Source: Cephalotus follicularis (lineage: Eukaryota; Streptophyta; Magnoliopsida; Oxalidales; Cephalotaceae). From it: a stretch of DNA of 64,000 bases. The stretch spans positions 166,250-230,249 of the forward strand of contig BDDD01005680.1 of NCBI GenBank assembly GCA_001972305.1, given 5' to 3'. The notes under the pieces are model-generated. The model worked only from the letters and a program-made list of their open reading frames with translations. It did no database searches and was not told the origin of the DNA. Shown here in pieces: positions 22,741-33,311 of this stretch (position 1 is its first letter; every line of letters starts with the position of its first letter). Both the position numbers and the translations under genes were made by a program.

Positions 22741-23540
22741 CATCCTTCCCACCGCAAAACCAGTTTTAAAATCAACAATCCCCTGGATTGTTGAACCAAA
22801 GGGAAGACACGTCTAGGATTTCCTCGCTAGAAAAGAGCATGGAGCTTCTCATGAGCACTTTTATGACTAGTCAACATAATATGGAAAAGAAAATTTCTCA
22901 GGTAGCATCTACGTTGCATACAAGAGAGAAAGGAAAAAGCCCTCTCAACCTGACCCGAATCCTAGGACTACTATGAACCCGCCCGCTCACATCCAACCAA
23001 CATCTAATCCGCAATGCTCATCTTCTTTCTCGAGACTAGCAGACCAAGTTTGTGTCCTAAGGAGTGGAAATGAATACCAACCAGTGGATCAAACCGAAAA
23101 AGTGAGCAAGCAATTGGAGTAGTCCTTAGCGCAAGAGAATTTAAATGAACAGTTGGTTGACTCCTTCGCATAACCAATGAAGTTAAGCGCACACGAAGAA
23201 TCGAGGGAAGAGAAAGAGGAGAAGAATAAGGAACAACTAGTGGAAGTACCCGAGAGTTCATATGATCCCCCAGTTCCTTTTCTAAAGAGATTAGAGAAAA
23301 ATAAGAAAGCCCCAGCAATGGAAAAGATCATTGAAACATTTAAGCAAGTCCAAATCAACATTCCATTGCTGGAAGCAATTGCTCCGGTGCCCTCCTACGC
23401 AAAAGTCCTAAAAGTCTTATGCACTAAAAATAGGATCCTTCAAACTCCGAAAAAGGCTTTCTTGACAGCCAATATCAGTCCGATATTTTCGCAACCCATG
23501 ATGCAAAAGTATAAAGACCCTGGCTCCCGATAATCTCTTG
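22741..23540 (+). pseudogene. Element B gag-protease linker
   Basis: Low-complexity region between the knuckle and the protease. It includes a coiled-coil-like segment (S-L-E-K-S-M-E-L-L-M-S-T-F-M) and the conserved S-L-E-K / L-R-S-G-N-E-Y words shared with element E. Then comes a charged stretch rich in E and K (about 23180-23250) and the conserved K-A-P-A-M-E-K-I-I-E-T-F-K-Q-V block. Frames change at least once. No enzyme domain is seen; the role is unknown. Confidence 0.6.
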
Positions 23541-23930
23541 TGTCATCGACAACACAAATTTGAACATGATTTGCTCGATTTAGAAGCAAGTGTGAATTTG
23601 TTGCCATCATAGGTTTACGAGAAGCTTGGTTTAGGAGAGTTGCGACCGACCACGATGACTTTGCAATTAGCGGATAAGTCGGTGAAAGTTCCATGAGGGA
23701 AAATTGAGGATGTTTTAATCAAGGTTGGTGAGTTTTTATTTCGCATTGACTTTGTCATATTAGATACCCAACTTGTTGCGAATATAAAAGATCAAATCCC
23801 AGTTATCCTTGGTAGACCATTCTTGGCCATGAGTAATGCTTTGATAAATTGCCGAAATCCTCTCACGAAGTTCAGTTTTGGAAAGTCATCAATGGACTTT
23901 AACATTTTCTGTTTGGGAAAGCATCAAGCT
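23541..23930 (+). pseudogene. Element B protease
   Basis: Athila-type retropepsin. The active-site region reads L-L-D-L-E-A-S-V-N-L-L-P, so the expected D-L-G-A-S has G changed to E. L-G-L-G-E-L-R-P-T-T-M and L-Q-L-A-D follow, then P-V-I-L-G-R-P-F-L-A. Stops replace residues after L-L-P-S and after V-K-V-P. It aligns with the better-kept E copy at 54590-54980. Confidence 0.8.
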
Positions 23931-24320
23931 GACTTTGATGAAGTCTACGTGATACACTGGATTCCTAATAGGATTGACACATATGTTGAAATTGATATTG
24001 ATAGAGACTTCATTGAACGTATGAGAGAATTCGAGAGAACGGAAGCTAACAAAAAGGAAATGTTAACGTGGTTGGAAAATGAGATCATTGAGCCAAGTTT
24101 GGATAGTGAATGGGATCATCTCTCCTATTACACTCACAAACTTGCCATGTTTGACCAAACGCACTTCGACGTAGATTTTGATAGCAACTTCATGGAATGC
24201 ATGAGAGAATTCAAGGAATTGGAGGTCATGCCAAAGAAAATTCTGAGCTGGTTGGATGATGGGATCATTGATTCCACCTGGGATAGTCAATGGGATGATC
24301 TACCCCATTTTACTCACTAG
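23931..24320 (+). pseudogene. Element B post-protease segment with an internal duplication
   Basis: Open to 24320. Two successive units of about 50-60 residues share D-F-I/M-E, M-R-E-F, a W-L-E/D motif, I-I-E/D, D-S-E/Q-W-D and T-H. The second half of each unit resembles the RT entry of element E (W-L-D-N-G-I-I...D-S-Q-W). The unit therefore looks like linker joined to a scrap of RT and then duplicated. Element E has only one linker unit here. No known function. Confidence 0.6.
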
Positions 24321-24379
24321 CTTAGCACGCTGTCTCACCCTCACATCACTCTCGAAATAAAAATTCCCTAATAAAGACC

Positions 24380-24700
24380 AAATCGGATGGAGGGTGTGCA
24401 TTATCAATGACGAAATGTTTGACTGGCTTGCTGGCCACGATTATTCGTGTTCTCTTGATGGATTTTATTGGTGGAGATCATGTTTGGATAATGCTTATAT
24501 TGTTAAAACTTTGCTTCCATATGGTCTGTTTGAGTTTTCTAAGATAGGTATTGGAGACGTGTTTAATGTGAGTAGGCAGCGAGCAATAACGTTTTTAAAC
24601 TTCAAGCTGCATTGATGGAGGAGGCCATGGACCTTCATGAGCCTCTTTATTTCGAGCCTCCATGATACTATCTGGTAAACCCTACCCCAATTGTTTTTAT
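24380..24700 (+). pseudogene. Element B reverse transcriptase remnant and pol end
   Basis: A short piece matches E's RT (GGATGGAGGGTGTGCATT, then L-A-G-H-D-Y-S-C-S-L-D-G). It is followed at once by unrelated pol-end sequence ending near E-P-L-Y-F-E-P-P. The RT palm, RNase H and integrase are absent, so a large internal deletion removed them. Confidence 0.65.
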
Positions 24701-25861
24701 TTGCATTGTTTCTCATATATTTTTTTATCATTCATTATTATTTTTAAAATTGATTTTTAGTGCATTGAGGACAATGCAAAGTTTAAGTATGGAGGAGGGA
24801 GTTTAGTACCAAATTTCATTTTGATTTTGAAAGTAGGAATAAATGGGGATATACTTAGAAAAAATGGAAAATCCCATAGGAGAAATAATAAAAATTTTGC
24901 TTTCAAAGAAAAGAAAAGGAACACATCTCAAGCTAGGAGTTTGTGCAAAAATTAAAAAAAAAATTATGAATAAAAAGACCAATCTCGTGTGTATTCAAAA
25001 GTTTCATAAATCTTAGTAAGGAAAGGGATAGAGAATTGATGTTCTTGCATATATATAAAAAAAAGAAGCAAGAAAAGATAAAAATAATTTATATTTTACC
25101 TCTTTGAATTCAGTCTTGGTCTGTAGCCTATTTGATTCGAGTAATTAAGCCTTAGAGGTGTTTTACACTTAGTTCCTTAAAGCCAACTGGTTTGAGAGTA
25201 ACTGGTTGAAAACTCACTACATGGGTCCTATAGAAAGCTTAAGAGATCAAGACATTGCATGAATTTAAGTTGGTAAAATATGAAGCTACTTAGTAATTTG
25301 GGTGTCTAGTGTTTGCTCCATTCTTGTCATTCAAACTAACGGTCGTGGAGGAATGAGTGCAATAAAAAGAGAAAAGAAAAGAGAAAGAAAGAAAACAATG
25401 TGTAAGTGCTAAAGTTCTTTGTCCGACTCCAGACTAGGATTTTATGTTGTTAAGAATGTATATCTTGATTGGTATATATTGTGGAAAAACATAAAATTTT
25501 TGTAAAGCTCCATAATTTAGATGTGTTTTGATTCTATAACTTGGAACGAGATAATAAAATTCAATTATGGGGGTGTGTATTAATTTTTAAGCAGAGATAC
25601 ATTTAGCCTATTATCAAAGTTTGGATGAACTGAATTTTGTGTGTTTATTCGCTGGAAAACACTCACAAGACAAAACTCATCCACTAGGGAGACCTAGGGG
25701 TTTAACAGCTTGTTGCATGTACTAAATGCAATCCTAATTCCTACGAAAGTGAGATAGGATTTTTTTTTATGTCTTCTGTTTTAGTATTTGTTTTTGTTTT
25801 CTGGTTTTAGCTTTCCATTTTGTTTGCTTGATGACAAGAAAATTTTAAGTATGGGGGTATT
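24701..25861 (+). mobile_element. Element B 3' non-coding tail with polypurine tracts
   Basis: AT-rich, no gene. It contains three successive PPT-like words: TTTAAGTATGGAGGAGGG (24782), CAATTATGGGGGTG (about 25562) and TTTAAGTATGGGGGTAT directly before the LTR (25844-25860). The last is the working position. The region from 24860 on is shared with element A's tail. Confidence 0.75.
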
Positions 25862-26084
25862 TGTTTAGCATAAAAATTTGTTCTTTTTTATGATTTATTT
25901 GTTATATTTTTATGCTTGGAATTGACTATGTAGTGACCGGAAGTTTTGAGAACAAGTTTGCTCTAAGTCTTGCATTTTGAGGAGTATGTTGATTGGCAAA
26001 TGCTACAAGGGACCCGTAGTTTGACTCTAACGCTCGGAGGGTTCGGGGGTTCCGATTTCAAAAGTTAAGAGTTGATGAAGATGT

Positions 26085-26425
26085 CTAAAGTGCCGACGGT
26101 TTTACTTAAAGCGATGACACTTTGAAGGTAACCTTCGACGCCTAGAGCCCTCTTGGCACCGGTTAAAAATAGAGAACTTTGAAGTTGGATAAATTGCTCT
26201 AAGCGGCGACGCTTGGATGAAAGCGGCGACCCTTAGTGCAACCGATGACGCTCCAAATGTAAGCTTCAGTGCTCTGAAGACAAGTACTTGAGGTTGACCT
26301 GGACGAGACTTAAAGCGGCGACGCTTTGGTGGAAAGCGTCAGTGCTTTCCCCTGCACAGTAGTTGAAGAACGAAGGGGAACCCCGTGACCGGCGACGCTT
26401 AGGGAGAAAGCGTTGACGCTTTGCC
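26085..26425. repeat. GGCGAC/GTCGAC motif cluster, C1
   Basis: Family-C form: AAGCGGCGACGCTTTGG, AAAGCGTTGACGCTTTG, ACCGGCGACGCTTAGG, AAAGCGTCAGTGCTTT and related words, 150-500 bp from the LTR start. Equivalent clusters lie at about 31441-31872 in C2 and 49668-50100 in C3. Confidence 0.78.
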
Positions 26426-28430
26426 CCGTCTTAGGTGCAGAATTGTAAGTTTTGCGTCACTTGTGAAGGAATTAAATGGATTGAGGGGCAGATGTCAAGC
26501 AAGGAAGTAAAGACTTGTGATAAGGGACATGTGGCATCATCCGGATGGAAGGAATTCCATCACATGGGTAACTCAATGGACAAAGTCACATGGGTGACAT
26601 CACTTGGAGCAAGGTGTCCTAATGACTCACCATGCAAAGCTTGGTCCCCAAGTCTCTCTCTCCTATAAAGATATGTGTAAATTCACCTGAAGAATTGTTA
26701 GTTTTCTACTGAGCGTGGAGAGGAGAATTCATGGGAGAGCAAGAGAGAAGGAGATCAAAGTGAGGTAAGGAAATCCAATACCCATTTTATCAAAGTATCC
26801 TCTGTTTTACTTCAAAATTATTCAGCAGATAGTTTTATTCATATCCTGCTTATTTCTTGATGAAATTTTGAATGGTTTAATGGTTGGAAACTTCAACATG
26901 TCTACTTTAACTATTATGTTTTATGTATCTCGAAATTTTGTCGAATTCTTGATGAGAATCTATGTTTTGTTTTACTGCTCATGTTCTGTTTTCATAAGGA
27001 ACCATTGACTTCAAAAATTCATAACGGATTCGATTCTCAACCAATTTTTATGATCTTAAGCTTTCTGAATTCGTAAAGATGTCTAATTTAATGTTTATGT
27101 TTTAAGTCATATATGAAAGTGGCTATTTCTATATGAAATTCAAGATTTAGAAATGTTATGCAAAACTGTTTTATGAACGTTTTGAGTTAAATTACTCAAA
27201 GTGATGAAAATGCTTCATGGATTGTGAAAGGAAATGAAATGAATGTTTCTACTTGAGAAACCAATTTTAGAAATGGTTCAAGGCTATTTTATAAATGTTT
27301 TATGAAATGACTTTATGTGTGCATTTGAATTAATTATTCAAATGAAGAGAAATGTTTATGAAGTGAGAAAGAAATGTTACAATGATGTTTTATGAATACT
27401 TTGAGCTGATCAGTAAAAGTATTAAGAAATGTTTTATGAAATGAATTTATGACATGGACAAAACTGGATTGCTATCCAGTGAGATTTAATCTAGTGAAGA
27501 TTAATAATGAATGAACCACCCTTGGATTGCGATCAAAGGGGAATGAATCCGAGATGGATTAATGTTAATGGAGCGAGATGCTCACGGGCATGCATGTGAT
27601 GTAAGGATAGTAATCGGGGAGTGCTCAATGCCTCGGTGAAGCGGGAAGGGTTCATTAAGAATTCATGACTAGAAATTTTTTTATGAAATGTTCTGAATCA
27701 TGAGATGTGATCAGAAAAAGAAACAGAATGTGAAATGTTCTGGTTTTGATAAATATACCAGAAAATGATGTTAATGATGTTTTCAAGTATGGTTGTGATA
27801 TATGCCAAAAGAAAGTATGATTTAGAAAATATTTTTGATTGTTTTCAAGTATGTCGGTGTTATTCACCATAAAATGCATGATTTTAGAAATGTTCCGATT
27901 TTATGAAAGTTATCCAAAAAATGGATTTCGATAGTACAATGTTCTGATTTTTGTAAAACTAGAAGAAGATTTTCAATGTGTTTTGAAATATATGAACTGG
28001 AAACGTTTTGATAAATGATTAAACGGATTTCAATGATGTTTTATGACTAAGATCCTTACTGGGCTATTTGAGCTCATTCCTTTCAATGTCTTGTTTTTAA
28101 ATGAATTTCCAAGAAACGTCGAGCATGAAGATTGCAAGCTTTAAAGAAAGTTCATAAACAAAGTATTGGAAAGGAAGTATGCTATGCTATGAAGTTTTTT
28201 TTTATGCTATGCGTTAATGTTTTCCACTGTATAACGTTTTATGACAGACGATGTATAATTTTTAATGTATGGAACAAATGTTATAGTTTATGATGTTTCT
28301 AATAAGATGATGATATTCAAAGTTATTAAACATACTTGAGAGTATGAGAAGTTAAGGGTAAATATGAGAAATGAGTATGACTGTTATAATGTGATGTTTT
28401 CCGCTGTGTAATGTTTATACCGAGTAATGT

Positions 28431-29243
28431 CACTACAGGAAAAGGGGGCAACGGCGAGGGCACTTCCCCTCGCCATCCCCTCGCCATTGAGTCAACGGCG
28501 AGGGCATGGCGAGGGGACCACACCCTCGCCAAATTACTCCTCGCCAGTATGTACGGCGAGGGTACGACGAGGGTAGAGTCCCCTCGCCATTTACTGCCCT
28601 CGCCACACAGAGGGCATGGCTAGGGCTATTTACCCTCACCATGCCCTCGCCATGGCAAGGGCACAACGAGGGTATGGCTAGGGCACTGGGCTGCCCTGTC
28701 ATCCCCTACCTCGCTGTGGCCTCGCTATGCCCTCGGAACATGGCGAGGGTATGGCTAGGGCTCGGACTGCCCTGTCATCGACTCCCTCGCCATGCCCTCG
28801 CCATGGCGAGGGCATGGTGAGGGTTAATGCCCTCGCCGTCAACAGTATCTACAGAATTCCCTCACCATGCCCTCGCCATTCTGTAGAACATGGACCAGGA
28901 ACTATCAGCAAAATCTCTACCCTATACTCAAAGCAAAACCTGCAATTCGTTTCAGCAGCAACCACAACAGTTTATATTTGACAATTCTCAGCAATAGACA
29001 CATTTCATTCATTCTGGACTAACAAAACAATGGAAAAAAGTTGTCAGCATTTTATACAAAGAATAACATGTCAAATACATAACAGTGTTAGAATATGTTA
29101 TATACAACAACAGACTACTACTACTGGTCATCGCTATCACTATTGTCCGAATCTCCGGATGGCTGGAAGGGGGGGTGCCGAGACTAATGCCCTCGCCATG
29201 CCCTCGCCGTTTGCCCTCGCTGTTGGACTGTTTTTTAGTAGTG
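28431..29243. mobile_element. Non-autonomous CACTA (En/Spm-type) DNA transposon, 813 bp
   Basis: The ends are CACTACAGGAAAA and TTTTTTAGTAGTG, the terminal inverted repeats of CACTA elements, with the 3-bp duplication TGT on both sides. C2 provides the unoccupied site at about 40328. The left half and extreme right are packed with CCCTCGCC and its complement GGCGAGGG (about 18 exact copies), often arranged as CCCTCGCCATGGCGAGGG-like palindromes. CACTA transposases bind such subterminal repeats. The middle (about 28880-29150) is AT-rich. No transposase gene; open frames here are artefacts of the repeats. Confidence 0.92.
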
Positions 29244-30754
29244 TGTGTATAATGTAAGTTAGGTGAAAGAAAGATTATCTTGAAAAGTATGATGTAAGGT
29301 ATTGAAAGTTATGACATGATTGAGACTATGAGAAATATGATTACTCTAATTTTAGTCTTCGAAGTTGTATGTATATTTTGATCCTGTGAAGTTATTAAAG
29401 ATAATAAGATAATTCCGCTGTTATATGATATGATAGATCATAAATGATTAAACGATTTGATGGTTAACATACGAGATTGTTAAAAGGGTTATGGTTAAGG
29501 TTTCACCCCCACGTAACGCACCGATTTCTCGAGGCTCGCTTTGAGCATAAGGCGACTCGGATCGGAGGCGCTACAGACTACATTGGTTGGATTGAGTTGA
29601 TTTTTAGGTAAAAGGCCAAGTAGATTAAAGTGCATGTTTACTATTCAAATTGGCGTGATTTGAAGTTAAAATTATTAAAGTTTAGAGATTGACAACTTTA
29701 TGCCGAAAATAGGGCAAAGCAACGACGCCCAAAGGATAAGCATCGACGCTTATATACGAAACGCCGATGGTTACGAGCAGAATTATTGTGCTTTGCAACA
29801 GAAGGTTCATAAATTGATTATACACATTAAGCGTCAACACATTTACTTTAAGCATCGACGCTCAGACTCAAACCGTCAACGCCCAAGACGTAAGCATTGA
29901 TGCTTAAGACTAGCAGCAAATTTGGAAAGTTCAGATTTTTTTGCTAGTTTTGTGACTAGGTTATTTTCTTTCCGTTTTTAGCAGTTTTGTAAGTATAAAT
30001 ACATCATAAGGTCGGCCATAACAATGTGTACAAGCTAGTGACAAGCTTTGCAGCCACCTTTCCTCTTCTTCTTCTTCAATTTTTAGTCTTTATTACAATG
30101 TGTTGTAACTAAACTCTTAAGGTTTTTAGGGTTAGAACAAAACCTAGACTGTATTAATTCAATTCCAACAATAAAAATCCTTGCAGTTTTGATTTCTTCT
30201 TAAATTTTCTGCCTTCACACACACTTTGTCTGTCTGATTAAAATCCACAAACATCTTGTCGGTGAATAAGAATGTTGATGAATGGATGATTTTTAATACA
30301 ATCAATGGAGTCTACAGATAAGGTTTGTCACGACGAACCGCTCCGTATAGACATAGCATTCCTACTCATAGGATTTGTCGTCGCTGACACACTCCGTATA
30401 GACCTAGCATGACTACTCATACGATTTGTCATCATAGTCGCACTATGTATCGACCTACATGCCGTTGGTTACCAATGTCTGATCAATCAAGTAAGTGAGT
30501 TGTTCAATATATTCTATGATATGTTTCTATACCCTAAAACCGCTTTTCTCTTATATATTTCAGTCTGTTTCTTTTCTGCTTTAATAATTCTTAATTTTGC
30601 ATGCATTTTTCCTGTTAGTTTAATATTCCTTCAAAGATTGCATACTTTGCATAGGTTGAATACAGTAAAATTAATTTAGCTCGTTTCCTAGCATTCGGCC
30701 CGTTACTGCACAACCGTGCACTTACGGTCTAAATTTTAAAACATTCAAAATTCA

Positions 30755-31190
30755 TGAACAGGCAGCCACTCTCTCCAGCTGATTTCTCTCTTCTTTTTTA
30801 GTAGTTCATTTACAATGTTTAGTAGCTAACTTTTCAAGGTTTTTAGGGTTAGAACAAGCCATTAGATAGTATTGATTCGACTTCACTAATAAAATCCTTG
30901 AAGCTTTGATTTGTTCTTCAATTTTCTGTCTTCACACACACTTTGTCTGTCTGATTAAAATCCACAAACACTTTGTCGTTGAATAAGAACGTTGTTGAAT
31001 GACTGGGTTTTAAAGAGATCAATGGAATCCACTCATATGGTTTGTCACGTCGAACGCACGCTGCATAGACATAACATGTCTACTCATGCGATTTGTCGCC
31101 GCTGCCACACTCAGTATAGACCTAGCATGACTACTCATACGATTTGTCATCAAAGTCACACTCCGTATCGACCTAGCTGCCGGTGGGTGC
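30755..31190 (+). mobile_element. 3' LTR of element A, right part
   Basis: Starts within the pyrimidine-rich leader and continues with ACAATGTTTAGTAGCTAA, the leader/AATAAA region and the three tandem CTCATACGATTTGTC units. The order matches the B and E LTRs. It completes the LTR begun at 942-1974 and is cut at 31191 by element C. Confidence 0.7.
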
Positions 31191-33311
31191 TATAATGACA
31201 AAAATTTTGATTAGAGATATTATTTATTGAAATATGATTGGTGTTGTTGAGATTGGCAGATGCTACAAAGGACACGTAATATGACCCTAACACTCCGGGG
31301 GTTTGGTGGTTCCGCTCCCAGGTAAGCGGACGGCGGGTCCCGCTTCCCAGATAGTGGGTATGGACTTGGGGGTAGCGTCCCCTAAAGGAAATGGAAATTG
31401 GCTATTTGTTTTGGACTGGTAATTGAGTTGAAGTGTCAAAAGTGCCGACGGTGTGAAGTTAAATAGCGACGCTTTAAGGTTGTACACAGAACCGTTGAAG
31501 GAATGCTTCGAAGCATCGACAGACAAAGAATAAGTCACCGAAGCACCGACGGTTTACTTAAAGAGGCGACACTTTGTGGGTAAACGCCAATGCTTAGAGA
31601 CCTCCTGACGCCAGCTAGAAACAGGGCATTGTGAAATTGGACAAACCCTTCCCACCGACGACGCTTGGATTAAAGCGGTGATGCTTTGTGCAACCGATGA
31701 CCCTCCAGATGTAAGCTTCAGTGCTTTGAATTCAAGTGTTACAGTTGACTTGGATGAGACCAGAAAGCGGCAAAGCTTAAAAGAGAAGCGTCAGTGCTTT
31801 AGTCGAGAAGGAAGTTGATGAACTCAAGACAGGCCCGTGACCGGCGACGCTTAGGGAGAAGCGTCGACGCTTTGCCCTGTGTCAGGTGCAGAATTCTAAC
31901 TTTGTTTCACTTTATGGAGGAATTAAATGGATTGGGTGACACATGTCAAGCATCGAAGTAAAGACTTATGATATTTTTATGTTAAGGGACATGTGTCATC
32001 AGCTGGATTGGAGGAATTAAACAAATGGACAAAGTCACATGGGTGATGACATGATGACTCATGAGAGAGAGAGGGAGACTTACTCCCTAACTAACTTAGC
32101 CTATTTATGGGAAATTGAAGGCTGAGTTCAGCCATTTGTTGGATGAGAAAGGAAGTGTTTTCTACTGAGTTTGGCTAGGAGAATTCGTGGGAGAGCAAGA
32201 GAAAAGGAGATCAAGTAAGGTAAGGAAATTCTATACCCATTTTATCAAAGTTTCCTCTGTTTTCCTTCCAAATTATGCAATAGATTGTTTTATTCATATC
32301 TTTCTCATTTCTTCATGAAATTTTGAATGGTTTAATGTTTTGGAAACCATGATATGTCTACTTTAACTCTTATGTTTTATGTTTCTTGAAATTATATCGA
32401 ATTCTTAATGAGAATCCATGTTTCATTTTACTACTCAAGTTTTGTTTTCATAAGGAAGCATTGACTTCAAAAATTCATAACGGATTCGATTCTCAACCAA
32501 TTTTTATGAACTTGAGCTTTCTGAATTTTTGAAGATGTCTACTTTAATGTTTACATTTTAAGTTTTGTCTAAAATTGTTTTATCAATGTTTTGAGTTAGA
32601 TTACTCAAAGTGATGAAAATGCTTTAAGGATTGTGAAAAGAAATGAATATTTCTACATGATAAACCAGTTTTAAAAATTTTGTACAAGGCTGTTTCACAA
32701 AAGTTTTAAGAAATGATTTTATGAATGCATTTGAGTTAATTAATCAAATGAAGAAAAATGTTTATTTATTGTGAAAGAAATGTATACGATGATTTTTATG
32801 AATGCTTTGACCTGATCACTCAAAGTATTATGAAATATTTTATAAAATGAATTTATGAGAACGAACAACTACTGGATTGCGATCCATGGAGAATTAATCT
32901 AGTAAATATTAATGAGAATGAACCACCCTTGGATTGTGATCCAAGGGGAATGAATCCAAGGTGGATTAATGTTAATGGAGCGAAGAGTACTCACGGACAT
33001 GCATGTGATGTAAAAATAGTAATCGGGGAGTGCACAATGCCCCGGTGAAGCAGTGTGAAACAGTTCATTAAGGTTTCATGACTATTAAGTTTTTATGAAA
33101 TGTTCTGAATCATGAGATATGATCAGAAAAAGAAAAGGAATGTGAAATGTTCTGCTTTTACAAAATATACCAGAAAATGATTTTAATGACGTTTTGAAGC
33201 ATGGCTGGGCTATATACCAACATATGTATGATTTTATGAAATGTTCTGATCATGAGATATGATCAGAAAAAGGAAATGAATGTGAAATGTTCTGGTTTTA
33301 CAAAATATACC

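Larger units (their letters stand above)
25929..29575 (+). mobile_element. C1: solo LTR of family C
   Basis: TGTAGTGACCGG...GGAGGCGCTACA with a perfect TSD GACTA (25924-25928 and 29576-29580). It holds no coding domain apart from the nested CACTA element; without that it is about 2.83 kb. It is homologous to C2 and C3 but lacks their extra duplicated 140-bp block, so it is a separate subfamily member. Confidence 0.9.
1975..30754 (+). mobile_element. Element B: Athila-type Ty3/Gypsy retrotransposon, heavily interrupted
   Basis: B comprises a 5' LTR (1975-3253), tRNA-Asp primer site (3266-3283), gag (3524 onward in four pieces), a protease-like region (about 23541-23930), a short RT remnant (about 24380-24500), a long non-coding tail, a purine tract and a 3' LTR (25862-30754). 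Insertions F1, T, D1 and C1 interrupt it; without them it is roughly 9 kb. Most of RT, all of RNase H and integrase are missing. The DNA left of the insertion is GACAA and right of it TGAACA, so the TSD is imperfect. Protease and gag similarity to element E supports the Athila clade. Confidence 0.8.
25862..30754 (+). mobile_element. 3' LTR of element B (split by C1)
   Basis: Left part 25862-25928 (TGTTTAGCATAAAAATTTG) and right part 29581-30754, about 1.24 kb in total, separated by LTR C1. It ends ATTCA. The right part matches 2060-3253, including the motif cluster, TATA box (29994), leader and tandem units. Relative to the 5' LTR it lacks about 65 bp between motif copies. Confidence 0.85.

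Noticed and set aside
28326..29257. Open frames in the CCCTCGCC-rich DNA
   Set aside because: Produced by the subterminal repeats of the CACTA element; low-complexity peptides only.
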